Part shown: positions 23,850 through 34,433 of the stretch, one piece after another
How the letters are laid out: every line of letters starts with the position of its first letter
Numbering within the stretch: the stretch's first letter is position 1
Assembly: GCA_029891385.1 (NCBI GenBank)
Contig: CM057232.1
Span: forward strand, 65,285,824 to 65,349,823
From: Erythroxylum novogranatense
Lineage: Eukaryota > Streptophyta > Magnoliopsida > Malpighiales > Erythroxylaceae
DNA: 64,000 nucleotides
Reading direction: 5' to 3'
Translations under genes and position numbers: made by a program
The notes under the pieces: generated by a model
What the model was told of the DNA's origin: nothing
Seen by the model: the letters and a program-made list of their open reading frames with translations, nothing else
Databases searched by the model: none

Positions 23850-24075
23850 AAGTTGCTGGAATTTTTGTTTCAATGAATCATATTTCAGTTATGATTGGAA
23901 AACAAGTGCTGGTTTTTTGTTTCAAAGAATCCAATTTCGGTTTTGCTAAAATACTAAGTGCTGTTTTTAATTTTCATGAACTGAGTTTCGGTTTTAATAA
24001 AACAAGTGCTGGAAATTTTTGTCAAAACAAAGATTTGGTTTTTTAAAAATCTAGTGCTGGAATTTTATTTTCAAA
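23850..24075 (+). repeat. Imperfect tandem repeat (AAGTGCTGG units) in the B leader
   Basis: Five diverged units of about 48-54 bp begin at 23850, 23904, 23956, 24004 and 24052. Each starts with AAGTGCTGG or a near copy and continues with T-rich then TTTCGGTTTT-like sequence. Confidence 0.75.
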
Positions 24076-24979
24076 ATGAAAAATTCTAATTTCATAAATG
24101 CCATTACATTTTGTTTATCGAATGGGCGGATCATGTTAGCGAAGAGTTGAAGCGGAAGATCCAAGATGAAGAAGCATATTTTGGGCCTAAAAGGCTTGTA
24201 ATTATTTTATGTTTCTAGGATGGACAATCAAAAGTGGCTTTATTAGTTCATGTGATGAATGGAGAAATGAATGCTTGTAATATGTGATATTATGTGATTG
24301 CATGTCATTTAGAAAATTGCCAACCCTAGGCCTTACCATGCATTCATTATGTATGAGATATATAATGAAACAATATAGGATGGATAATAAATTGCATCTA
24401 GACAAGATAGTATTTAAAACTTAAAGCCCAAAAAGATTGAGTGGGAGAGGATGCTCCTGTGAGAGTCCACGGTCTCCAAACGATGGCCCATTTGCATATG
24501 GTGAAGTGTTACTCCCCATCGGAGGGCATGGATCCTAGACCTTGCATGGTTTGGGTCTCCTTAAGGATAAGTCCACTTAATGATAGCAAATGTGACCTCC
24601 CACCGAGGCATGATTTGTAGGTATCTTTAGTGAATGAATCAAATGGTTATACACTCAACATTTTTATCACTAAAGCGCCCACCGTAGCTCATTTGGTAAA
24701 AGTATGGACCAAATTAAGGCGCTTCTAAAAATTGAGCATGAGATGCTTGGTAGTTTTTAAGTGGGAGGGTCCCAGTTTTCTTTTAATAGATAAGATGGCC
24801 CACCGTCACTTAGTCATTATAGATAAGAAAATAACCGTCAGATAATGTTTTAATTTTAAGTTTTTAAATCTATCATCATGCATACATGCATCATGATTTT
24901 ATACAAAGTTCCATAAATTGTTGACTAGTATGCTCATGTTTTAATAATTTATATTTTCGAGACATAATCAACCACAAAA
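24076..24979 (+). other. Untranslated leader of copia B
   Basis: AT-rich sequence without coding potential runs up to gag. Two lines near 24440-24850 carry repeated 'cccaccg' and 'gatggccca' phrases. I see no primer site or LTR end. Confidence 0.6.
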
Positions 24980-25800
24980 TGAATCCACTCACCCCGCTTC
25001 TTGACTAATAACAAATTGGAAAATGGAGACAAGTTTAATGAATGGAGACGTAACCTTGACATTGTTCTTCAATATGAGCGTATTTCATGGGTGTTAACTG
25101 AAAATGAGCCTACACCTCTAAGTGGAGATGAAACTCTGAGTAAGTCCAACAACATGGCGTTGGCGAGAATCTTGACAAGACTACTAAGTGTTATATTAAA
25201 GCTTCATCGGCGCATGTTGCAAAAGTAAATTGCTTGTATGAAAACTGCTAGTGCAATGGTCCATCACCTACATGAGATGTTTGGTGTGAGGACTAGGTCT
25301 GCAAGAGTGAAAGCTATCCAAACCTTTCATAATCTCGCATGTAAACACGGTGAGCAGGTGCGGGATTACATGATGAAGGTAATCTCGAGGTCACCGAGGC
25401 TTGAGATGCTTAGGCGGATATGGATGCGGACACGCAGATGATTATGATCATCAATAGCTTAAACTCTTCTTTTAGCGCTTTAAGTTGGACTATGAGCTCA
25501 ACAAAGAAGGATTACACCTTGAGTGAGTTGATGAATACCCTCAGAAACACGGAGGAAATATTGAATATTAAGGCTCATGGGCCGAAGCTAATGTAGCTTC
25601 TTCTTCTAAGCCCACGGGTAAGGGCAAGGAAAAGAAGAAGGGTCCAATGAAAAGAAGGCCCAAATAGGGTCAAGGCCAAACCCATGAAAAAGAAGGCTAA
25701 AGAGAACATCAAAGGAAAGTGTTTCCTTTGTGATGAGATGGGCCACCGGAAAGAAACTATCCAGATCTACCTAGAGTCCCTCAAAAGCAAACAAGGTATG
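24980..25800 (+). pseudogene. gag: Copia gag (B), broken
   Basis: Starts near the ATG at 24980 (MNPLTP), which runs into a stop after nine codons. A shifted frame from about 25001 gives TNNKLENGDKFNEWRRNLDI, the typical copia gag start. Pieces at 25001-25228 and 25238-25441 carry the gag core (VHHLHEMFG, RDYMMKVIS). A lysine-rich tract follows, then a decayed zinc knuckle (KCFLCDEMGHRKET, about 25717-25758) in which the final cysteine is lost. Stops at 25226 and 25440 and several frameshifts make it non-functional. Confidence 0.82.
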
Positions 25801-25829
25801 GGCTTCCTAAGTTTGTTAGGAACTAGAAA

Positions 25830-28800
25830 TGTGGCAGATTTATCTACTTCTTGGATATTAGATTCAGGAGCCATTAACCATGTTTGTAATTCTTTGCAGG
25901 GTTCCAATGAAAGGAAAAGACTTCTAAAGGCCGCTTCAAGTTAAGATAGCAGATGGTTCCTATGTTTCAGCGAATCGGTGGGAGTAGTTATCTTGGACTT
26001 TCTAGTGGTCATAGGTTATATTTGGAAGATGTTTATTACATGCCAATGATTGTAAGGAACATGATTTACATTTTTGTCTAATAAAATCTGGCTATTCCTT
26101 ATATTTTGAAAAGGTTGTTTCAATATATGAGAATAAGGATTTTATTTGTGAAGCGATAATTAAGCAGGGATTGTTTTTATAGAACCTATGAAAGGCTCAC
26201 TAAACACCACAAATTGATAAAACCAAGACAATCCAATATCTCTAGCATTAATTCAAAGTATCTGTGGCATCTAAGGATGGGTCAAATCAATCGAAAAATA
26301 CTTGACAGGCTAGTAAGGATGGGATCCTTATGGGCTTGGATAGTGATCCATCACCCACTGTGAATCTTGTATTGAAGGAAAATGACAAAAGCCTCATTTC
26401 CTTCTAAAGGAAGCAGATTTGAATCCACATTGGACATGGTACATCTTGATGTGTGTGGGCCCATGAATGTACAAGCTAGAGGAGGTTATGAATATTTCAT
26501 AACTTTTATAGATGATTACTCAAGACATGGCTATTTGTATTTGATGCATAAAAGAGTGAATCTTTTGAAAAGTTCAAAGAATTCAAAGTGAAGTGAAAGC
26601 GACTTGGCAAGCCATTAAAACGACTTGATCGGATCGAGGTGGTGAGTATTTATCTGGAGAATTCCAGCAATATTTAATTGACAATGGAATTGTTTCCAAT
26701 TTGTCAGCTCCTCGTACACCTCAATAGAATGGTGTAGCAGAGAGGAGAAATAGAACTCTATTGAAAATGGTAAGATCAATGATGTCTATGCTAGCCTTCG
26801 AGAATCGTTACGGGATATGCCATACAAGCAAACAACATATCTTCTTAACTTTGCTCCATCCAAATCGGTGCCTAAAACACCTAGGGAGTTGTGGACTAGC
26901 CGAGTGCCTTCATTGAGGCACTTGAGGACTTGGGGTTGTCCAGCCCATGTTCTAAAGCCTGAATCCACAAAGATGGAACCAAGGTCAGAAGTATGTTTTT
27001 TTGTAGGATATCCTACGGGAACTCGAGGGTACTATTTTTACAGTCCTCATGATAGGAAGGTATTTGTGTCGACAAATGCAAACTTCTTAGAGGAAGAGTT
27101 TGTGAGAAATCACAAAGGAAGAAGTGAAGTAGTATTAAAGGAGTTAGTAATTTCATCCAAACCAAGAGTTGTTTTGGATATGACAGAATAAGATGTCAAA
27201 ATGGATTCAAGAGTTGAATCAGAAGTGCAACCTGAACATCAAGATGTGCCTAGACGTAGTGGGAGGATTGTGAGACAACCAGATAGGTATCTGGGTTTAG
27301 AAGAAGGCTTAATTGCCATCTCAGACCAAGAAGAAACAGATCTCGTTACGTATACACAGGCTATTAATGATGTTGATGCAGGAAAATGGCTCAAGGCAAT
27401 GGAATCGGAAATAGATTTTATGTATACTAATGAAGTTTGGGTCCTTGTAGATCTACCACCAGGTCTAAAAACCATAGGGTGTAAATGGATCTACAAAAGG
27501 AAAAGGGGATCGGATGGAAAGGTAGAGACCTTTAAAGCTAGATTGGTAGCTAAAGGCTATACTCAAAAGGAGGGTATAGACTACGAGGAGACTTTTTCTC
27601 CGGTTGCCATGCTTAAGTCCATCAGGATTCTTTTGGTCATAGCAGCCTATTTCGATTATGAAATATGGCAAATGGATGTCAAGACCGCATTTCTAAATGG
27701 AGATCTTGAGGAGACCATTTATATGGCCCAACCAGAAGGATTCATTGAGCTAGGTAATGAGCATAAGGTTTGCAATTTGCAAAGGTCCATTTATGGACTT
27801 AAGCAAGCATCTAGGTCTTGGAACATTAGGTTTGATAAGGCTATCAAAACCTATGGGTTCATACAAAACCTAGATGAGCCTTGTGTTTACAAAAGAATAC
27901 AAGAAGGTAAGGTTACTTTCCTAATCCTGTATGTTGATGACATTCTGCTCATTGGGAATGATGTGGGAATGTTATCTGCGGTTAAGGGATGGCTGAATGA
28001 ATAGTTTTCAATGAAGGATTTAGGAGAGGCTACCTATGTTCTAGGGATCAAACTTATAAGGGATCGTAAGAACAAGAAGATAGTTTTGTCTCAACTAACC
28101 TACATTGACAATATGCTCAATAAGTTCGCCATGCAAGATTCCAAGAGGGGTTTCACTCCTACTAGACATGGAATCAAACTTTCAAAGGAACAAGCACCTA
28201 AAACCCAAGAGGAGGTTGAGCGATACGTAACATTCCATATGCTTGGCGGTTGGTAGTTTGATGTATGCAATCTTGCACTAGACCGGATATCATTACATTA
28301 CGCAGTGGGGTGGTAGCGATTTCACCAATCGAGAATGGAACATTGGACTGCGGTTAAGTGTATACTTAAGTATCTTCATAGGACGAAGAACTTAATGCTT
28401 GTTTACTCTGGAAGTAATCTTATTCGACAGGATATCGGATTCGATTTCCAATCGGATGTTGATTCAAGAAATCAACTTCGGTTCTATATTTACTTTAGGA
28501 GGTGGAGCCATAGTTTGGAGGAGTGTCAAGCAATCTTGTATTGTTGATTCGACTATGGAGGCTGAGTATCTTATTGCTTGTGAAGCGTGAAAGGAAGCGA
28601 TCGCTCGGAAGTTCCTAAATGATTTGGAGGTAGTTCGAGGCGAAAAAGCCATTACACTTTATTGTGATAATAGTGGGGCGATGGCTAATTCTAAAGAACC
28701 TCGGAACCACAAAGCTGCCAAACACATTGGCGAAAGTATCATCTCATAAGGAGATAATACAACGTGATGAAGTGGATGTGGTAAAGATTCTCAGAGCAAA

Positions 28801-28860
28801 ACCTTGCTGATCCGTTCACAAAGACATTGACTCAAAAGAGCTTTGAGGTCACCTAGAAGG
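25830..28860 (+). pseudogene. pol: Copia pol (B): protease to RNase H, broken
   Basis: The protease keeps SWILDSGAINHVCN (about 25850-25892), with the active-site DSG. Integrase pieces follow: LWHLRMGQ near 26262, YFITFIDDYSRHGYLYLMH (about 26494-26550), a GGEYLS motif near 26640 and NGVAERRNRTLL with a stop just before it (about 26728). Reverse transcriptase is in good shape from 27201 to a TAG at 28002: TIGCKWIYKRKRG, MDVKTAFLNGD, YGLKQASRSWN and LYVDDILLIGND. It resumes from 28011 with MKDLGEATYVLGIKL. RNase H is fragmentary (28300-28860). Stops and shifts at several points make it a relic. Confidence 0.88.
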
Positions 28861-28894
28861 GATGGGAATGAAGGATATGTCAAACTTGCTTTAG

Positions 28895-28907
28895 GGCAAG
28901 TGGGAGA
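28895..28907 (+). other. Polypurine tract of copia B
   Basis: GGCAAGTGGGAGA directly precedes the TGTTGGAG start of the 3' LTR. Confidence 0.85.
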
Positions 28908-28908
28908 T

Positions 28909-31008
28909 TGTTGGAGTTATGTAAATATAGTGCCTTGGAAAGCAAGTGTATTTACATGTAACTTTATCTTCTTGATTCTGATTTTGTAATGAAAATATTT
29001 ATTATTAATAAAACAAAAGAGTTTGGTTTTATCTGTATGAGCATTATATATCTGGTCATAAGGTACCAAGATTCATTTGTAAGTAATATACATATACATA
29101 GAGATGCATGGGAAACATGTATATTATTAGAATCTGAATTAATTGATTCACAGTTGAATAATCAAGTTGGTCGTTTGATTATGGTTTAGACTGTAGTGTT
29201 GCGATTTATCTCCATATAAGTAAAGGAGTTTACTTAAAGGGAATGATGATTTTCATATCATGATAGTAGTAGACTATCGATAATGGCACTATTAAATGAA
29301 TCTGGAATCAAGTATGTTTTCAAGAATAAAGTGGGCCGTTACTTTAATCTCAAAACATACAACTTAAGCATTCGCTTATTATGAACCACAATCTTGATGA
29401 GTGGTGAACTCATATGTGTTCATTATAATTCTTGATATGATCGGAATGGATTTTTACAGGTATTAATCCGATTATGCATGTTGGAATTATTAATTGAAAC
29501 ATGTATCGAGGAACATTCACTCAAATAAAGAGTTTATAGTGTTATCATCTCTTAGATGTTTTAAGGAGATTTGGTGATTAAGCTGGCGCCATGGTTTGAT
29601 GGACTAGCTACCCATCAAGTCTTAACACTAAGATGAGATCTTATGTGTTAATCACCATATAAAGTAAAATGAGAGATCTAGAAGGAAAAACCAACATAAG
29701 GGCAAAGCGGTAATTTTACCCTTTGTTGTGCGGATGGCTATAATAAGGTTCTAAATAAGGTTTGCAATTGGACATATTCTCTTAATATTTAATAATTCAA
29801 GAGTTCAACTAGTTGTCTTTAGTGGAATGACATTTAGTTAATAAGCTAGAATTAATTCCAATGAGATTGAATTATTTCCGGGCTTATTGGAGCTTGAATT
29901 ATCAAAGTCAATAAGATTCCCCACTTGGCTTTAAGGAAGGTTATCAAGCTAAGTAAGAAATAGTTTGGAGGCTTTAGAAGTCCATAATTGAATGATGGGC
30001 TTATACTAATTAATGGTTAATTGGAAGCCCATATGTTCATTTAGAAATGGGCTTGTTTTGGTTTAATGTAATTGATTAGATTAATTATATTAAAACAATT
30101 TTTTTTAAATGGAGAAGAAGCAATTTCGAAATTGTGTTAGGTTAGATGTGTAACCACAAATTTGACATTAAAATACTAAATAAAGATGGTCTTTATTATG
30201 GTTCATCATTATTAAATGGAGTTATGAACTTACCATTAAATGGTTTAATGGTTGGCTTTTAATGTTAGCATGTAACCTATTTGCATTCATTAGATTAAAG
30301 ATGAAAGATGTGCATTAGATGGACCATCTTCATTCTTTCTTCTTGCCAAAACCGAAATTGAGTATTGAATTTTAGGTTATGGTCTTTTCATATAGCCAAT
30401 TTAAAGATAATTGAAGATAGTATCATTTATTGGCTACTTTATGATTGGTTAATGGAAGTATGATGCATTGGATGCCTCTCACTCTTTCTATTAATGCATA
30501 TTTCGAAATTGAGATGTAAGAAAGGGTTATTGCATGGTTTTTAGACATTCTCTCCTTTCATGCAAGGTAGAACCGAAATTCCTAAGTGAAAGAATTGAAA
30601 GAGTTTCAATTTTGGTTCTTCTTCTTCTAAGAAAATCTCCTCCAAATATTTCTTCTCCTTTCCCACTAAAGGATTTTGTTAACCTAGTTGTCCTTGAAGA
30701 ACAAGTGGTAAATCTAATTGGTTGAGGATACTACAACAAGGAAGAAGATAGATTGCTAAAGGAAAAGACTCAAAGGCAAAGGATTTGGATATAAGAAGGA
30801 GAGGATAAGCGCAATGAGGATTTAAAACATGGCGAAGGAGTCGGTAATTCCTTTTATCTTTTCTTGGTTTTATTATCCTTATACCATATCATGTATGGAT
30901 TAGCATGTTGATTTGGATATATTGCTTCCGCTGCAAGATGATTTCTTAAAAAGTTTTGAAATCTATCGTTTCTCCATACTAAGCATGCTTTCTTTTTCCG
31001 ATCCAACA
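28909..31008 (+). repeat. 3' LTR of copia B (2100 bp)
   Basis: It starts TGTTGGAGTTATG after the polypurine tract and ends TTCCGATCCAACA. The end is confirmed by two minus-strand copies that begin TGTTAGATCGG (56616) and TGTTAGATAGG (58623). Short ORFs inside are not coding. Confidence 0.9.
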
Positions 31009-31228
31009 AAGAGCAATGGGTAGGAGAAGGGTAGTGGCGCAAAGAATGTGAGGGTTGAGGATAAGGAGAATGAGCGGAGAAGACTCCCAAAGAAGACGGA
31101 GAAGCAACGGGGTGAGGGGAAATGGAAGGGTCAGAGTAAAACTCGTAAAGCGAGTTGGAGGAAGGGGGAAGTACATCAGAAGGGGAATGGGGTCGGTCGG
31201 ACCTGCTAGCATTCTTGGTTCGAGGCAT
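31009..31228 (-). pseudogene. N-terminus of a Ser/Pro-rich ORF, cut by copia B
   Basis: A minus-strand frame starts with MPRTKNASRSDRPHSPSD at 31228 and runs 73 codons until copia B's LTR cuts it at 31008. It is basic at first, then rich in Ser and Pro. From memory, MPRTK-type starts are common in plant transposon-derived ORFs that follow pol in Athila-like elements, but the match is too short to be sure. A strong 3' splice-site-like sequence (TTTTTGTGTGCAG) lies five bases upstream, with a GTAAGT donor-like site at 31539, so the ORF could be the second exon of a spliced transcript. Confidence 0.45.
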
Positions 31229-31295
31229 ATTCCTGCACACAAAAAGAAACAGAACAGAAAAAATCAATAGAGAGTTAAGCAAAAATCAGCCGCCT

Positions 31296-31471
31296 CGTCG
31301 CGACTTGTAGGCAGACGCCGCGACGAGGCAAAGTCCTTGACTAGACGTCACGATGTGCAAAAGCAGACGTCGCGACAAGAAAAGGTACTTCGTATGTCGC
31401 GACGAGGCAATGCGTTCGTTGCGGCGTATGACGATTTCCAGACGTATCGCGGTGAGCAATCGCTCGTCGCG
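31296..31471 (-). repeat. CGTCGCGACG palindrome cluster, E tail, first
   Basis: Repeated CGTCGCGAC motifs with single transitions, in an interval that could be intronic (31539-31233 on the minus strand). Confidence 0.75.
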
Positions 31472-31787
31472 AAAAACCTAACTCAAAACTACTAACAAAG
31501 AAGACGAAAAATAGGAAAACGAAAGACAATGGAACTTACAGAAATCAAAGACGCAAGAAGGGAGACGGCAGAAACGGCGGGCATTGTTGAACAACGGAGA
31601 GAATAGAGAGAGCGGGAGCTAGGACGGCAGAAACAGAGCGGTAGAGAAGAAAAGATGAAGGGGAAGAGAAGAAGAATAGATGGTGAGTGGAGGTCAAAGG
31701 TCGCGATGTGAAAAGACAAAAAGGGCACCGAACAAATGAAAAGACCAACGGACAGAAAGGGCAAAAAAGAAATTTCAAAAGTTGGCA

Positions 31788-31935
31788 CGTCGCGGCGAAA
31801 GGATGTGCTACGTCGCGACGTAAGTGCCAAAAGGAACGAGATATGTCGCGACGTATAAATGAAAATACGTTGCGACATAGACGTTAAAGAGAAATGAGGC
31901 ACGTCGCGACGTATAAATTAAAATACGTCGCGACG
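31788..31935 (-). repeat. CGTCGCGACG palindrome cluster, E tail, second
   Basis: Copies include CGTCGCGACG, CGTCGCGGCG, CGTTGCGACA and two occurrences of CGTCGCGACGTATAAAT. The last form recurs at 46111-46127 in the E LTR. Confidence 0.8.
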
Positions 31936-32221
31936 CCTCTGCCCGAACAGAAAACACAAACTTGACTTACTCCATAAACAATCAATCCCACAGAAATCAA
32001 CCTTTTCACCAATGTCATGCTTCTTTAGAAGGATTAAAAGCTCGCAAAGTGAAAGTAATTATTAAAACAAGGAACAGAAATCCTACCTAACTACAACTAA
32101 TCTATTGGTTGGGTCTCTCCCCCACACTAAATCAAGATACTCATGCAACACAAAAGTTTACATCACTTCCAAGCAGGGTGCATGAATATAATAAGAATGC
32201 AGGTAGAGAAACAACCTGGTC

Positions 32222-32474
32222 TCATGGTGGGTCCTGAAACTTGGGATGGTCATCCAGCTGAAATCCAAGCTTCATCCCAGCAGCTTGGCTCTTGTGTAAC
32301 TCCATGTCCAACCCTCGACTTGAAGTTTCTCCTATACAATCAGCAGCAAGAAAATTCTCTCCAAGGAGATTGTCAGTAGACGAAGTTAAGGTGTGTGCAA
32401 AATCACTACATGCATCTTCAACAACCGTGTCAAGCATGTTCACTCCAAGCAGAGAATAATCCTCATGGGGGTGT
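32222..32474 (-). pseudogene. pol: Gypsy pol fragment after the protease (E)
   Basis: On the minus strand the frame HEDYSLLGVNMLDTVVED and onward follows the protease end at 42163 once A2 and one GGTGT copy are set aside, so this is the other side of the split reading frame. It ends at a TGA (32224-32222) before any reverse transcriptase motif. The stretch has the acidic character of the linker between protease and reverse transcriptase in this lineage. Confidence 0.75.
32470..32474. repeat. Target-site duplication GGTGT, left of A2
   Basis: Five bases directly before the A2 5' LTR, identical to 42163-42167. Confidence 0.93.
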
Positions 32475-32484
32475 TGTAAGTGAT

Positions 32485-32565
32485 AAGTCGACTTGTACCA
32501 TTTGTAAGTCGACTTACACATGTTCGGTACCGATAAGTCGACTTGTTCATTGGATAAGTCGACTT
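32485..32565 (+). repeat. Four AAGTCGACTT sites, A2 5' LTR
   Basis: Perfect decamers in the form ATAAGTCGACTTGT or GTAAGTCGACTT, starting ten bases from the LTR terminus. The same set is at 40234-40313 and 6233-6313. Confidence 0.92.
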
Positions 32566-33810
32566 GTTCAAGGTCGATCTTGTTTATTTGTGCCCCTAAA
32601 GGCAATCCCTTTAGCGCGTTTTATTCAAAGTCGTGTGCGACTTTATGAATAAATAAAGAAAAGGCATTATTCATTAATTTGATATTCATAAACATTGTTT
32701 ATGAATTGATTGGATCTTTAATCGAATTAATGAAGTCCATGATATATGACATAGCATGAAGGAAATTATGATGTGTTCATACTCACGAGATTCCTATCAT
32801 GTGCAATTATGTCGATGTCGTAATTCTCCTAGTCATAGGATTAATGAGACTGGACATCATTAATCCGGATAGACTAACACATGTCATATTCCTTGATTGG
32901 ATCAGCGGTGGATCTCGAAACTGTAAATATGAGATATTTAGAATTGACATGTGGATGCTTACTAGCGATAGTGAGTTCATTGGATGACCCGCCATGAGAT
33001 CATCACATGGATATCTTATCTAAGTGTCGATGATAATCTCATCATAGCAATGGTGCAAGTATCCTTAGACTTGAGGTACTCAAGGATATCTTGAATCTTG
33101 ATCCTGCTTTGACTCCATTCCTTGTTGCCTTCGGAGGTAACTCATAGGTGGTGCTTGGAGTGCGACTTGAGGTATTCAAGATAATTGAGTAGCCAATAAA
33201 GGATTCACCACTACGGATTAGCGAAGAGATACCCATAGCCTCTTGTCGGGATCATTACTAAGGTGGCCAGCATGTATGTCATGAAGAGTGTCTTCATTGA
33301 CATATAAAGTAATGAGTCCCGAGCACAAGAACTGATATCACTTGGGCTAGACTCAGTCTAGTGAGAGTTGACACTTTAACCATACTCATAACCAAGTGGG
33401 GTATAGGATGGTGAAAGGACGAATTGCACGGTAATTGTCTATGGAAGGGTTCGTGATCTGGTTCGTGATGAATACATCAAACCAATTACTTTCCGTCAAT
33501 TGGGGTCATGATGTGTTCTAGATACCGCTCATGACTTGCTCAGATTAATTGTTAATCTAAGTGGCCAACATAACCGGGAGCCTAAAGGGTCACACGCATA
33601 AGAGTGTTTCAGAGAATCTGTAAAATAGTTATTGGACAGAGTTCCAATTATGGAGAGCATTAGGATTAAATGGATCCCGATGAGATTGGGATATGTCCCG
33701 ATGAGATCGCGACATTAATATTGCTAAGAAAGGTCTCCGGAGCTTTTTCGATGCGAGGGCCCAAGAGGCGGTTAAGAGACCGAATTCCGAGTGATTGGAC
33801 TACTTCAGCA

Positions 33811-33884
33811 ATATATATATACATATATATATATGATTAATTAATTAAATAATTAATTAATATATATATATATGTAAACACGTG
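33811..33884 (+). promoter_or_regulatory. AT-rich inverted repeat with G-box in the A2 LTR
   Basis: Alternating TA runs flank ATTAATTAATTA and its complement TAATTAATTAAT, giving a possible long hairpin, followed at once by CACGTG (33879-33884, within ACACGTGG). The TA runs could supply TATA elements, and ACACGTGG resembles an abscisic-acid response element. The arrangement is repeated at 41559-41635. The promoter role is an inference. Confidence 0.55.
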
Positions 33885-34421
33885 GATGGGAGGAGAGGAA
33901 GCATGGAAGCTTCCTTTAAGATGCCTAGTCATCATCTTCATTTAATTACTAAATGACAAAATGAAAAAGGCATGTAAGATGAAGATGGTGATGATCGGTG
34001 GATGGTTCTTTGAGAAGAAAGAAAAGAGCTTTTTCTTTGGTCTTTGGAGAAGAGGATCATCGTGGATGAGAGAAGGAGGAAAGGTTTTGTGAAAACCAAA
34101 ATGCTTCACCTTCTCCATTGATATTTCATCTTCTCCTCCAAGGGTTTTTCCTCCACCAACGTTTCTCTTCAGCTCTCCAGGACAGAGGTAGGCTCTAGCA
34201 GGCTTTAATCTGTTCTAGCTATTCCCGGGTCAAAGGGGTTTGTCCCGGTTAGATTTTCTGATCTCTGCGTGGATCACCTTTAGAGATAGTCTCTTTTGGC
34301 TATTTAGGTTGATATCTTCATACGGATACCTGGATCCTGGGATTCGGGAAAGTCCTAGGAACAAAAATTTTTGTTTTCCGCTGCCGGTACATGTGATGTA
34401 CCTCCCGGGATTTTCCTACAG

Positions 34422-34433
34422 TGGTATCAGAGC
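34422..34433 (+). other. Primer-binding site of A2 (initiator-Met tRNA)
   Basis: TGGTATCAGAGC, one base after the 5' LTR. Confidence 0.94.

Larger units (their letters stand above)
23817..31008 (+). mobile_element. Ty1/copia retrotransposon B, lacking its 5' LTR
   Basis: Leader, gag, protease, integrase, reverse transcriptase, RNase H, polypurine tract and a complete 2.1-kb 3' LTR are in order on the plus strand. Neither a 5' LTR nor a primer-binding site is found before the leader. Instead the right giant LTR is fused directly to leader sequence at about 23816. Its LTR family also appears in minus orientation at 56616-59355. Bases AAGAG (31009-31013) would be the right-hand target duplication, with no left partner to compare. 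RT is the best-preserved part. Confidence 0.88.
31229..32221 (-). other. Non-coding tail of element E
   Basis: Going down the minus strand: a purine run GTGTGGGGGAGAGACCC near 32108-32124 that resembles a polypurine tract, AT-rich sequence, a CGTCGCGACG cluster (31935-31788), a pyrimidine-rich stretch, a possible donor at 31539 and a second cluster (31471-31296). A near-identical phrase containing CGTCGCGACGTATAAAT links it to the E LTR at 46111. It may include part of a related LTR, but the rest does not align with 45031-46509. Confidence 0.5.
32475..34420 (+). repeat. 5' LTR of A2 (1946 bp)
   Basis: From TGTAAGTGATAAG to TTTTCCTACA, directly before the primer site. It holds four AAGTCGACTT sites (32485-32565), AATAAATAAAG near 32649, an AT-rich inverted repeat and G-box (33811-33884), and a downstream body ending in ACATGTGATGTACC. 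Confidence 0.96.

Noticed and set aside
24675..24730. tRNA-like start (GCGCCC...GTAGCTCATTTGGTAAAAG)
   Set aside because: It resembles the acceptor and D-arm of a tRNA, but no anticodon arm or TPsiC arm follows and it lies in a copia leader.
30854..31282. Single 142-residue protein across 31008/31009
   Set aside because: The frame crosses the border between the copia B LTR and element E, so its C-terminal half is LTR sequence read by chance.
31492..31902. 136-residue minus-strand frame rich in Ser, Phe and Leu
   Set aside because: It is the translation of a pyrimidine-rich non-coding stretch that includes palindrome repeats; it might hold an untranslated first exon but not a protein.
31009..32110. 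Left LTR partner of element E
   Set aside because: Only one short phrase with CGTCGCGACGTATAAAT matches the right LTR (45031-46509); the remainder does not align, so I did not call a 3' LTR.
32222..32605. Single 127-residue protein across 32474/32475
   Set aside because: Its N-terminal third is A2 LTR sequence including palindromes; only the part below 32475 is gypsy coding sequence.
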